From NCBI GenBank assembly GCA_900074885.1, contig FJUW01000063.1, forward strand, positions 124,001 to 188,000: a stretch of 64,000 bases of DNA, given 5' to 3'. The position numbers and the translations under genes were made by a program. The notes under the pieces were generated by a model, which was not told the DNA's origin, did not search any database, and was given only the letters and a program-made list of their open reading frames with translations. This document shows positions 35,701-46,723 of this stretch, in pieces. How positions within the stretch are numbered: position 1 is the stretch's first letter; each line of letters opens with the position of its first letter. The DNA comes from Rhynchosporium graminicola. Its lineage: Eukaryota; Ascomycota; Leotiomycetes; Helotiales; Ploettnerulaceae.

Positions 35701-36147
35701 CCTCTTCCTTACGCTCTCTCCGACTCGGAAGAAGACCCCGTGCAGCCAGAAGAATCCACGACGAATCAAGCACCATCGATACAAGGCCACCGCTCACGAA
35801 CCCTCTCTCGCCGCCGCAGCCGCCCCGGTACCGCCCCGTCAGCTCTTGAAGAAGCAGAAATCGGTGGCTCATCTCTTAGCGGTCGCCCTACTATGGCACG
35901 CTCCTTTACACGAATCGTCGCAGATGCTCACACCCAAGATTTCGAGAAGAAGAGAAAGCCAGGGGCGGGTGATGGTGATAATCTGGTTAATAGGCAGAGG
36001 GATGGGGATGAGGAAGATGATGGTGGGAGAGAGGGGGAGTATGGAAGTAGTGAGGACGATGATGAGGATGATGCGCAGGATATTGTGGATGCGGAGGCGC
36101 TGTTGAGGAGTAGGAGGAAGAGTGAAGGCGGTGCGGGACCTCCCTAG
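32776..36147 (+). CDS. SYG1: SPX-EXS domain phosphate transporter/sensor, SYG1/XPR1-like
   Basis: Polytopic membrane protein related to yeast Syg1 and animal XPR1, which bind inositol pyrophosphates through SPX and export or signal phosphate. Exons 32776-32815, 32881-34856, 34915-35004, 35055-35349 and 35402-36147 give 1,048 residues. The SPX domain starts at once (MKFAKELEQDLVSEWSIKYL, DYKAGKK) but is split by about 170 disordered residues before its second part (KQKDFFKFMDKELEKVETFY ... AFRKINKKYDK). Membrane helices follow (RNGVLIGIGAVFSIQGTIYG, YGGYFLALYLFSWF), then the EXS domain (WRLLLAGIYPVEFRDFFLGD, NIELFFCLYANYW, IWDLLMDWSLL, FNWIFYAIY). The C terminus is a long acidic tail with an SRRRSR patch. 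All introns are short and canonical. Intact. Confidence 0.95.
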
Positions 36148-36990
36148 TATTCGATGGGGACTGTAACTGTGAAATGTATGTAACACGGTCATGTTATTAT
36201 TCAAAAGAAATGTATCGATGTACACTCATCCACTCCCATAAAACCCACTATCTTGCCTTCAAGCGGACTAGTCAAGCAAGAATTTGAGTTACCTAGATCT
36301 CCATCATAGAGCACCGGAACGTCTGTCAGGCAAACCCTTCACTTATCCACCTCGGACTTCCAAACTTCGGCGCTTCTCTCTTTCACCTTCTCTTCATAAA
36401 CCCAAACACCAAGTCTCTCACATGCATATGAAACTATCCCGCAGCTCATGGAGAGCCGTGAAGAGAAAATCCTCTGCAGCTAGTCCAAACTCCTAGATCT
36501 CCCTGATATTGACCGTGCTCTTGGCCTGATCCCGCCAGCCTGCCTGACCTAGATACCGCGCTAGCAGTGTTTACACAGCTCGCTTATTCACCACATCTGC
36601 GCTATCTAGTCGCGATTCCAAATGACGGCATGAACACAAGGCAGAAAAAATATACAGTCGCGAAGAAGATGAAAACTTTGATTTGCATCATCTCGTGCCA
36701 CCATCTTGTTTCGACATCTCAACAGCAACAGAAAGACGTAACGCAATTAGGTCGCAGCAACACAACACGGCGCGCTCCACTGGCTAGTTTTCTTTGTCGC
36801 CATCCGATCTATTTCCGCTGGTATCGGGCATTGTCGCATCACCTCACGTTCGGACTCGAGATTTCTACATTATTCCCGCAATTGCTCTCCTTCGCTAGCT
36901 CTAACCCAAAACCTCAGAAATCTAACCACGACCTCAACCATCCAAACAGGAACTCAGATCCTCTCAACAAGCGAAATATCCCGTCAGACA
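36148..36990. other. Intergenic, no gene seen
   Basis: Upstream of the unknown gene at 36991. Frames at 36284-36496 and 36567-37034 have no domain; the latter overlaps the next gene in another frame. Confidence 0.4.
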
Positions 36991-38428
36991 ATGCCACCAC
37001 GTTACAGCTCACCCAGTGGCTCAAGCTCCTCTGATAGTACGATTTCGAACAGTTCAACCATTTTGATCTTCGTCGATGATGATCCCAAGGCGCTAGCAGA
37101 TCTAAAGGTCGATCTCGATCTCGATGAGAAGCCCATGCTGGATGATATGGATGAGGATGTTCTACCTCCTCCATTTCCCGGCTTTGATAGACGAGATGAG
37201 AAGGGAAAGGGTGTTGACAAGGGAAACGGAGGAGGGGTAAAAATAGTATTAAACAGTAAGTGACCTCCTCGTTTCGATTTCAACTGTCTTCTCTTATGTT
37301 CAGACTATAGAACAGTAACTAACATTTCGCCCAGCTCATCCTCGCCGCCAACAGTTCGTCTCACCAACACCCTCCCCACCCAACATGCCATCTCTCCACC
37401 GCCAATCTCCCATAACCAACCGATTCCTCCTCACCTCCCCTTCTCATCGCCGTCTTCCCACCAGACAGAACCTCAAGTCCAAGTCCAAATCCCCCTCCAA
37501 CTCTAGATTGTTCCCCCTCCCTCCTCCCAAGTACAACAACCTCCACCCAATTCTCTGCTGCGACCTCGCGCGCCCGCGCTACAAACCAAATCCCTCATCA
37601 TCAAATATCGACTCTCTTACCCATCTCATCAATCTGATCACCACACCTCTGATTTCCCATTTCCTGGATTTTGGCAAAGAGACCGGTTATGGACGGGAGT
37701 TTGGGACTACGAGTACGCTAGGAAGCGGACGGGGCAGCGGAGAGCAGAAGTTTGTAGTGGTGCTGCAGCGAGTGCACTATGTCAAGGACGAGAGACATTA
37801 CGTCTCGGAAAAGTGTAGATGGTTTGTGCCTGTCATGTCTGGCGATAACACCACCACCAGCATGAAAATAAATAGGGATGCCATCATGGATAGTGAGGAG
37901 GATTGCGATACCGATACCGACACCGATATGGAGATGAACGCAATCCACTCCAAGAGAATAGCCACCCAACGCACTATCAAAGCCATGGCCAAGCCTATGG
38001 AAGAAGAGAAAACTTCACACGTGCGCGAGAATACTGAGGGCCTCCTTCCTGTCTCTCACTCCATTAACGCACATCTCGCAGCCATGGAGGAAAAACTCAC
38101 CGGCAAACTAATGGAATTAGAAGAAGGTCTCGATGAAGAAGTCGACGGTCTATCTCGTCTGCAAAGAGCGCTGATGCCGAAATTTGCAAGGACGGATCTG
38201 GATCAGGCTGATGAGGGAGAGGAGTGGCAGGATGGGCAGTTGGGGTTTAAGGAGTGGTTCCCTAGTGGGGAGCGGGAAATGGTGAAGGGAGAGGGAGAGG
38301 GTGATGCGGTGGATGTCCTGAACGATTATCTACCGGTCGAGGGACGGGCTGGGAAAATGGAGGTTAGATGTTGGGAGTGTGAGCGGGATTGGGTTTTGAC
38401 GATCCGGGAGAAAGTGATGATGCTTTGA
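36991..38428 (+). CDS. Hypothetical protein, disordered N terminus
   Basis: Exons 36991-37255 and 37335-38428 (intron 37256-37334, donor gtaagt, acceptor cccag) join in one frame to 452 residues. The N terminus is Ser-rich, then acidic (DLDLDEKPMLDDMDED). A basic Pro/Ser-rich linker follows, then a more ordered part (LTHLINLITTPLISHFLDFG, FVVVLQRVHYVKDERHYVSE) and a C-terminal helical region (AHLAAMEEKLTGKLMELEEG). The end has C-W-E-C. No known family is recognised. The long open second exon and the clean splice support a real gene. The start could lie further upstream. Confidence 0.65.
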
Positions 38429-40360
38429 TTTTGATGGATTCGTTGCTTCTGATTTCGGGTCGCTGGAGTGCGGGATGAGGATATGGGTTGCACGATTAGG
38501 CAGGGGAGAGGTGCATTTGTAAACACTTGATGATACTTGGGTGATTAGTTACTTTTCTTGCTGGTCATGAGCTAAGAAAGAGCTTCGTATTCGGATGAGC
38601 GTAGTATGCTGAAAATGCAATCAACCTTGAGTGGGATACATCGGCTTTCAATTATGTGAGGAACGTCATTCAGCCTTTGTTTTTAATCTTCTACAGGTCC
38701 CAGGAAGCCCTTGAATTTGCAACGGGAACATTTCTTTCAACGCAAATATGCAAAATTACACTCTCAAACTATCTTTAAGCCTTCACTTACTTTAACCTAG
38801 AAACTTAAATCTCTTTCTTTCTCATGCTTCCACTTATCAAAAGTATAAAAAGAGACATTTGGATGAGGATCGACACTCATCCACATTTCCATATCGCATC
38901 ATCGAACCAGGTTCTGGCAAGATCGCAATTGGATTAGATACCGTCAAGCTAAAAAAAAATCCTTGAGGAACAGGTTGGTTATTCAGCAGATTTTGAAGTC
39001 TGGGTTTTAGGATGTGGTGGAGTATTGAGGTCGAAATGGATACAACGTAAGTAGCGTTAGGAAGTCTTTAGGCGGCTCGATGATGAGACTTGACAATGAG
39101 ATAGCGAATGACAATACTTTGGATACATTCGATGCCGACAGCGAAGTTTAGTTCCTCTAATGTATTATTCTTGGCTTGTTGCCGCGCAAGCCCGAAACAC
39201 TCGACATGACAGGACATCGATGTTTTGTTAGCCCAACACCGAAATCAGGGAACGATGATACATTTTTTGCAAATTCTCTTTCCCAAATAACGTTGAAGTC
39301 TTCATTAGAGGTTTGGAGAGTTTGAGTATGTTGTTTTTTTGGAGAATTTTGGGGGATATGGTGATTGAAAAGGGATTTGGTACTTGAGGTACCTTTGTAA
39401 GAAAGGATTGGACAGGGGCTTGATGATCTTCAACAGAAGGCCTTGTTGAATTGCCATAGGAGAAGCTTAATTAATTGATTGCGTGGCCCTTGAAGCTTGT
39501 GAATTCTTCGACAGCATTTCTCTTCATTTCTAAATCCATGATTTTACGTCTCCGTGTATTCAGGATCACTTAGACATATGAGACATGGGCTAAATAAACG
39601 TATATCCTACCCGGAGTACCGATTTTCATAGCCGCGTGACTACACAGGGTGAATACTGTCCAAGATTATATAGTTCGAGGCTAATAGGTTTATATCTTTA
39701 CGAGCAAGATTTCCTAAAGCACTATCGCAATACGCACCTTTCTGGTTATCTAAGGCTCCAGTGGAGTCGTAGAAGTTGTGTTTCTAGGTAGATATCGCAA
39801 AATCTGGGACTACCAAGGAGATATCAAGCCCATCTCGCTTAGCTCTTGTATGATTAAATGGCTTTCCGAGGATTAAATACTTCTCTGTGACCTTGCATGA
39901 ACGACTCATGTATGGTGGAACTTTAGAATCGACAGCAGCTTCTGATCTGACACTACGAAGTGACGGTATGTATCAGCTACAGCGGAGAATAGCTGTGGTG
40001 CTGTTATGGACGTTGAAGAAAGGCTTGTAGGCTTTACGATGGCGGTACTAATACTGCTTCTCCGGTCGTCAAGAAAGTGCAGGCGCCATGATAGTATTTC
40101 TCAAGCGCTATCTGATGTTGAGCTCGTATGATTTTGGATTATGATAGCGTTCAGGAGACTGGTGTCTTGATATACGGTTCTAAATCCTCTGTCAAGCTTT
40201 TCACGGGTCTGCGTGGTTCAAAAAGGAAGCTAGAAATCATAGTCTAATTGTCCTTTTGATGTAGAAGAATTTGAGCATCATTCTAGGTTGAGCTAAGATT
40301 ATCTTTGACCTTGCTCGTCATGCTTCTATCGTAATGTGACACTTGAATCGCTGAACCCTA
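38429..40360. other. Gene-free spacer of about 1.9 kb
   Basis: No frame of note on either strand and no repeat family recognised. AT-leaning sequence between two convergent genes. Confidence 0.5.
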
Positions 40361-41560
40361 TCAAGGGCCACTTGCAAGTTCTTCTATCATCTTCGCCACC
40401 TGTGAGCTCCCTTCTTCAATATCAGAACTCGTCCGACTTTCACGATACTTATGTAACAATTCGATAGCAGACACCCACTCCCCACTCTCGAATGCAGCAA
40501 CAGGGATCTCGCGACATATTCCCATTTTCTGCATATAAGAGACAAGGCCATGCTCTTCCTCGAATTGAGGGCGCGAGACATAGACAAGAGCTGTGTTCAT
40601 GCCAACGCATTCCGAGACAGTACCATAGCCTACAATTATCAGCCATCTTCATCCAGTTCTACTGAGGTGTATCTTACCTATCTTTCCAAGAACCATGTCC
40701 GCTGCGCTAACCAGATCTGGTGCGTAGACGTCTTTCGGGAACCGGAAGAATCTCTTGTCATCTACTGCCTCGGAAAACAAGCAGATCCAACCCTCTGGCA
40801 GATTCGGAATCGACGTAGCACCGGTCTTTTGCAGGACTAGTCCCCCAAATTGCACAAGTAACACTTTGCAACCCATCATCTCTTCGGGAACTTCCAGCCC
40901 CTTGAGTACCTCCTCTCTGGACGTCCTCGATGGCCGATATACAAGTGGAGCATCAGAGATCTTTGTCTTCTGTTGCTCGGCACTCCAGTACCTATTAACA
41001 AACGGCAATGGTATGTGCCCTGGGAAGCGGATCACATGATCGAACTCCGCATACATTTTTGTAACCTTATTAATTAGTTCTTCCTTCTCCTCCCTTTCGG
41101 TCCTTGTCGTCTGCTCCGAAAGTAACGTCAACAATTTCTCGAAGATAGCATCAAAAGAGAAGTTCGAAGCAAGTATTCTCTTGATTCCCCTTTCTTTGGC
41201 TCCTTTCCACGCGACTCCATAAGAGGCATCTGAGACCACGAGATTACAATTCGTGTCATCCAAGATCTTGTCCATCTTTGACTGCCATTCTGGAGTTTCA
41301 GCTTTTGCTAAGAAGGTAGCAAGGCGTGATAAGCTGGCTTCGGGGTCGATGGTGTATGGCTGTGGCTGAACAATTTCAGAGTCGACTTCGTATGGTATCA
41401 AGGTAAGTCGTGGGGAGTCAGGAAAGAGGTGTTTTGGAGCGGTCGCGATAATCGTCACGTGCGTGGTAGGAGACGCGGAGAGGAGCGCAGATATGACTTG
41501 TGAAGAGCGAGTAGCATGACCGAAGCCATGTCCTGTGATGTAGTAGCAGATTCGGAGCAT
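40361..41560 (-). CDS. Glycosyltransferase-like protein, arabinokinase N-domain type
   Basis: Exons on the minus strand 40678-41560 and 40361-40629 give 383 residues. The start MLRICYYITGHGFGHATRS is the glycine-rich loop typical of the GT-B-like domain found at the N terminus of plant L-arabinokinase and in related stand-alone bacterial and fungal proteins. Further matches: VVSDASYGVAWKGAKERGI, ILASNFSFDAI, the DMVLGKIGYGTVSECVGMN block that spans the intron, and YVSRPQFEEE. No GHMP kinase domain follows, so it is not an arabinokinase itself. A sugar-nucleotide-dependent transferase role is inferred from the fold only. Intact and cytosolic by appearance. Confidence 0.85.
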
Positions 41561-42244
41561 CGTATGTTTGTGTATTAAATTGTTTGATCGAACGTTAGTT
41601 CTAACTTAAATCTCGTCCGCACATGAGCTCAGTCAGGTGATCAGAAGCTGGGAATGGTGGGGTCAACTGCTCAAACGTGCCGAAGCTGTGCCGTGAAGCG
41701 ATATGATTAGTAATAGTTGTTTGCCAATTTTTGTGCCTGGGGCTGCAGATAACTCCTTTTCCACGACTACAAAGAGATAATAAGAGGCCACATTATAGGA
41801 GAGGTTTCTGAATAGTTTTCCTCCTTATATCTTAAATCACAAAACTTGAAACTAGAAACAAAATGGAAATAAATGATTTCAGGCGAAGAAGTGACAAAAT
41901 AAAGAATCAAAGACATACTCGAGGAGGCATATCAAATAAAAACCATGTAGTCTAGCTTTGAATTATGAAAAAAGGGCGTAGGTGTTTATTGAAACTAGAG
42001 CTTGCTCATGTATTGAGCAAATACTCTCCCCTGCTTTCAGGGGCAACTTCGATAAATGAGGAAGTGGTCAAAGAATGTGTGGGAAGCCGAGCCTCACGTG
42101 ATCTATCGGTAAGATGACTATTGTTTACCTTTGCATAAATCTCTTGCTTGTGGTCCAATGAACAGGTGGCATTAGGGAAACCCGATTATAACTGCTGTAT
42201 CACGCATTCTTGTTATTTTTTCATCGCATACCTTTCAGCTGGCC
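41561..42244. other. Intergenic, no gene seen
   Basis: Upstream region of the glycosyltransferase-like gene; nothing recognised. Confidence 0.4.
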
Positions 42245-42715
42245 TCATCGAGTTGAAGTGGCTTTACACAGCCACCACTGTGTTCCTCGTCTAAACAAAA
42301 TTACCCTCTTAAGAAGAGAAATTTTTCCTATCTTGAATCTCTTGAGAAAGACGATTCCGCAGAATGTACTTTTTATTGAAGGATCAGAAAGATGGTCTGG
42401 AATCCCATACAGGCACTTCTCTTTTCCGAGTTGGTGCCTGTAATTTTGGCATGAAAAACCAAGAAGGCAGACCGAATCGGATTTCTTCAGTGTACATGCA
42501 GATCCCAGAGGGGTTATCAAGCTGGCCAAAATACAGTTACTGATAATTGCATCGAACTCGATATCGGAAGGAAGCACCGTGAGTTGCAATAGGAGTTTCC
42601 CGAATATCGGCTGGCACAGGATCGATTTCCGCTGCCAAAGTTCAACAATATCCGTATCGTCAAACGAGACAATCTCCTCTATCGTATATGAAAATTTGCC
42701 ACAAGCTTCTTGCAA
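42245..42715 (-). CDS. Possible hypothetical protein (156 aa)
   Basis: A single open frame with balanced amino-acid composition (MQEACGKFSYTIEEIVSFDD, ELWQRKSILCQPIFGKLL) and no domain, signal peptide or splice sites needed. It could be a real lineage-specific gene, a fragment of one, or a chance frame. Confidence 0.3.
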   Translation of the reverse strand: MQEACGKFSYTIEEIVSFDDTDIVELWQRKSILCQPIFGKLLLQLTVLPSDIEFDAIISNCILASLITPLGSACTLKKSDSVCLLGFSCQNYRHQLGKEKCLYGIPDHLSDPSIKSTFCGIVFLKRFKIGKISLLKRVILFRRGTQWWLCKATSTR

Positions 42716-43763
42716 CGAGCACTTTGAACGGCAGTATTCTTGTTAGGTCAAGGAGCTCTCTATTTTTTTTCTCGAGATATTTAATGAACTTTCTCTTGAA
42801 TATATAAAGTTAAAAGCGTTCCTGTTCGCTGCAAATAGAATTGAAAGCGTGTTATAATGCTTATTCATCTTCTCCGAAACTTTCGACGTTATAAAACATC
42901 GCTACCTTGAAGTGACAAATCGGTGAGAAAGACCGCCTCAGCCCTATGATCTCCCCAATCTTAATACCCATATCGCTTTTCTCGCCACAACATGTTAACC
43001 ATTATGTTCTATCGCTGATTTCCCACCTAACGCCACCTTCATTCTGTTCGGGCAAGATCTGTTCATATTCACGCATGCAAAATCAAAATAGACATCGATG
43101 AGCAAGCCACCCCAAAATCTGCTTCAAGCTGTAAGAAAGTGTGGTGTACGCCAACTTTGCTAACCATTGTCCCAATGTTCTAGTTAGATATTTGTATAAA
43201 ATTCTTCTCAGCAAAATTTGTGTCGTATATATCAATCTATTTAGTGCAAGACGAATATCAAGCGATTAGAGCTGAAAGAATGTAGCTACCAGCCCTCTCG
43301 TTACAAATTCAATCAGTTCAGCATAGCATTGATTTGAAGTCAGATTTCTTCGCGATACCGAAGGAAAAAATGGACATTTGTGTCCCCATCTGGATCGCTT
43401 CACAGATAGTGTACTAGAATGAGAAAATGATAGACGTAAGATTGATCGAGATATTTGGCTGCGGCAGCGGCGTTCCAGAAATCGAAGAGTTGCCAAGCAA
43501 CTATCTCATGATCAATTGACGATGGCATAGAAGGAGTCGGTTGCCCTCTCGGGCCACTCCAAAAAGTTATGTCACCTTGAAATAATCAGTAAAATGGTGT
43601 CTAGGGGACTACAGGGTTGTGGCGCAAACAAAACTATCACAAGCCAAGCTGGTGACCTCAGAGAACTAGCTCGAAGTCCTTCAATTGATGTCAGATATCC
43701 AAGCTCTCCAATACACGATGACAATCCTCTGCTATCCAAATGCCCAAACCGTAGCGTGGCTTG
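42716..43763. other. Intergenic, no gene seen
   Basis: Short frames only, including 43266-43496 on the minus strand without features. Confidence 0.4.
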
Positions 43764-44707
43764 CTAGTCTTGCCTCAGGTATATTGACGTTTCTGGCATG
43801 ATTATTTCGGTTTGATGAGCAACAACAAAATCTTCATTCGCCATCCAAACTCTGATATACAGGTTTCGATGCTGAACAGTATGGCCCCAGCAACCTACTA
43901 TCAGTTCCTCCGGGTAACGTGGCAGACCACTGCCATACATAATCTCAACGGCGTCGTCCTGATCCGCTAAGAATAACACAGGCGGCTCGGTGAACGTTCC
44001 ACAAAACCACTTTGAACTGGTCGGAAGGCTCCTACTCTGGTCTCTATTACAGTTCTCATAGAACCAGAAGTCCGGAGGTAGCGGCGCATGGATTCTGTTT
44101 ACGACCCGGCTGTCGTCATGACCAACTTGGGACACAATGCCTGCCCATCCGAGCATTTTGATCTGAAATAGCGAGAGAGAGTCTGGAATGCTATCTACGG
44201 TTCAAGGGAAGCAATATAGTTCGCTCCTTGTGATTCGAATGCGGTATACGTAGAGGTAGCTCTGTTATGGACGCGGAACTCCATCAACAGTTTTTCCTTT
44301 CGGAACCCAATAGGGGTCACCGATGCGTCTGAATTTAAAGGCTTGTAGCAGTGGACCCGGGGGATATGGATGTGGACCAGGTGTTTCATGGATACTTATT
44401 TCTGGCGCTGTTCCCGAAGCTAGTAACTGACGCCCTAGGCTGTCAAAATCGAAATCTATTTTATTGTCCAGCAGTTTGTTCTTCATGTTGGCTGTAAGTA
44501 GCGATTGACTGTGAGCAATAAGTTAGCTCACAGCATAGCAGTGTCCATCAGATAGTCTGGTATATCTGGGACGACAATTGAGGCGCTCTTGTCAAAGATA
44601 TATTTCTTCTCAACGAGTCGGATCCGTGTAGACTGTAGTTTGGCTCTGCACACGAATTCACGGGGTGGGAAACGGTTTGGCTCTTCTTTTGGGACTTTTA
44701 ATGGCAT
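43764..44707 (-). pseudogene. Unknown gene, apparently broken
   Basis: Three coding-looking pieces on the minus strand lie in different frames: MPLKVPKEEPNRFPPREFVC (from 44707), then MKNKLLDNKIDFDFDSLGRQ with HETPGPHPYPPGPLLQAFKF (44486 downward), then MLGWAGIVSQVGHDD to the stop at 43764 (FWFYENC, LPRYPEELIVGCWGH). The joins between them cannot be made with normal-length GT-AG introns in a consistent frame; the nearest solution needs a 23-nt intron. The pieces read like parts of one protein of about 300 residues. No family is recognised. A correct but unusual splice pattern remains possible. Confidence 0.35.
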
Positions 44708-45286
44708 GTGATGAGAATGTGGAAAGCAAAAAAGCTGATGCTGTGGAGATGATCTTAGTTGGGAATTGTTGAAGAAGAAATAAATGAAATGTTGGAGGGG
44801 TCAGAGCCGGCTACATAGAGCAGCGGCGGAGTGAAAGGTAGGAACAATCGGAGCAGCCTGCAGAAAAAGCACCTAAGTTGATATCCGGGGAACGCTCTTG
44901 CCTATAGGAGTGTCACAATCAAGCATTAAAAAGTAGTCATCATATTCATGCAGCTTCTCTCATTCTCGTATTTGCGGAAAGGGGTATTGTAAGAAACAAA
45001 ACTGAATATGTCCGCCAGACATACATCCAATGGAATCGCAAACGCTGATATTTCCTGGCCAATCAATCCATCTCCAGCCATCCTGAATAGGCTGCGCAGG
45101 TCCGTTTCCGCGTTGTCTAAGGCTGGAATAACATTTACGTGCCCGAATCAACAACGTAAAAAGAAACACGCAGGAACATGAAAGCGTACTCATCAAGATC
45201 AACCAGGTTCTTCCACCTCACTCCATCTGGTCTCTCAAGACTTTCCCTACCCTCAAAATATCCTTCCGTATCTCTCAGTGTTCGCA
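44708..45286. other. Intergenic, no gene seen
   Basis: Includes the 3' flank of the Zn2Cys6 gene; nothing else seen. Confidence 0.4.
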
Positions 45287-46723
45287 TTACAAATGCATGT
45301 GTTGCTTCTCGATACGATCCGCTCTCAAGAAGCTCGCAAAATCCTCACCGGTAGCCTTGCAGATCTTTCGAATAGCTTCACGACGTCTACCCTCTCCCTG
45401 TGCCTGCCACTGGACCTCATAGAGACTGAAAGTATGATCCAGATGTTGTGAGCACGCAAAATCGACGCAAGCAGGCTGACGAATAAGGCATTCCTTCTCA
45501 ATACTTGGAGCTGCTCTGCAAGTTTCAACCGCTGGACCTTGGACGAGAATCTCGTTAATTTCTCCGCTCAACCAAGACGTGGTTCCGTACCAATTGATAC
45601 CACGAGTTTTGGTGGGCTTGTGGATGTAGGCGAGGCCGAAGATGATGGGGAAGTCGCACCAAACAACACCGTAGGCGTTTTTGGGTCCAATGATCAAATG
45701 ATCTGGGATCATGCCGGCAATGCGTTGGGAGAGGGAGAGGAGGTCTTCCTCGGAGGTGTTGTGGAGGGGGGAGGTGATCGAGATGTACGGACAGCAGAGG
45801 AGGAAAGGCTGGTCTTGGTAGTGCTTCTCGATGTCCAGCTCGGAGTCGTGGGGCGGGGTCGGGGCGGGGGTGGTGATATCCTCGTCCTCGTCTTCTATCG
45901 TGACGGCTTGGAAAGAGGAGGCCGATGTGGAGGGGACGGAGGAGGAGGGAGTTGGAGCACTAGGCTCGTCGGTGGTGCCAGCAGCTTTGCTGGTCTTCTT
46001 CTTGGGACGACGACGCTTCTTCTTGCTGCCGCCAGGAGCCCCTTGGGCCGCAAGCTGGACATCGGTGAGGAGGGTGGAGGTGGAGGGAATGACAGGGGCG
46101 TCAGGACCGCCAGTCGAGTCCGGAAGGACGACGGACGAGAGCTCGACGCGCATCTCTTCAGCAGCTCGGTCTCCGCGCAGAGACAGCTCGATGCTGTGCT
46201 CCGAAGGAGCTGGTCTCTCGTCATCCGAAGAATCGGAGTTGTCGAATCGGTTGCGATCGTCAAAGATCGCCTGCTCGGCCGGGGTGCGTCTTGGAGCGCC
46301 AGACATCTTTGGAGGAGGGGGAGGTTGATATGGTGTGAAGGAAGGTTGAGGGTTTGGGAGAGCGAATTGTCCAAGAGTTAGACCAGAGGAAAATTGCTTT
46401 TGTGGGGCAAAAGCTCGCGAAGCTGGAAGGGCAAAACTACCAAGGTTCGGTCCCGAGGCAAGTTGGTTGGCGTTGGGTTTGGTCGGGGCTGGGATTTGGT
46501 TTCCGGGTTGAAAGGGGATACAATCCCGGCCGGTTTTCTCACACTTGGTACAGGGATTTTTCTGGGTAAAGTCGCATTTGACCTTACTCTTCTTACAGGC
46601 CTGACAAGCGGTGTATTGTCGTGGATGGGAGGGGGGGTCGTTCTTAGCGTTCTTCGCTTGCTTGTTTGTATTGGCCTCAGGCCGAAACAATAGTCCACCT
46701 GCTGAGGATGATTCGGAATTCAT
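45287..46723 (-). CDS. Zn2Cys6 transcriptional regulator
   Basis: Single-exon gene, 478 residues from the ATG at 46723 (MNSESSSAGGLLF). The frame is open to 46954, but the extra N terminus has a leader-like composition. A fungal binuclear zinc cluster lies at about residues 40-68 with spacing C-x2-C-x6-C-x7-C-x2-C-x6-C (CQACKKSKVKCD, PCTKCEKTGRDC). A Pro-rich middle (YQPPPPPK), an acidic stretch and a strong basic nuclear-localisation patch KKKRRRPKKK follow. The C-terminal part (PFLLCCPYISITSPLHN, GMIPDHLIIGPKNAYGVVWC, ACVDFACSQHLDH) is ordered and has several Cys, but it is not the usual fungal-specific transcription-factor domain. Target genes unknown. Confidence 0.85.
   Translation of the reverse strand: MNSESSSAGGLLFRPEANTNKQAKNAKNDPPSHPRQYTACQACKKSKVKCDFTQKNPCTKCEKTGRDCIPFQPGNQIPAPTKPNANQLASGPNLGSFALPASRAFAPQKQFSSGLTLGQFALPNPQPSFTPYQPPPPPKMSGAPRRTPAEQAIFDDRNRFDNSDSSDDERPAPSEHSIELSLRGDRAAEEMRVELSSVVLPDSTGGPDAPVIPSTSTLLTDVQLAAQGAPGGSKKKRRRPKKKTSKAAGTTDEPSAPTPSSSVPSTSASSFQAVTIEDEDEDITTPAPTPPHDSELDIEKHYQDQPFLLCCPYISITSPLHNTSEEDLLSLSQRIAGMIPDHLIIGPKNAYGVVWCDFPIIFGLAYIHKPTKTRGINWYGTTSWLSGEINEILVQGPAVETCRAAPSIEKECLIRQPACVDFACSQHLDHTFSLYEVQWQAQGEGRRREAIRKICKATGEDFASFLRADRIEKQHMHL

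Noticed and set aside
45539..46381. 280-codon plus-strand frame
   Set aside because: Antisense shadow of the Zn2Cys6 gene; low-complexity Gly/Val/Arg composition and no domain.
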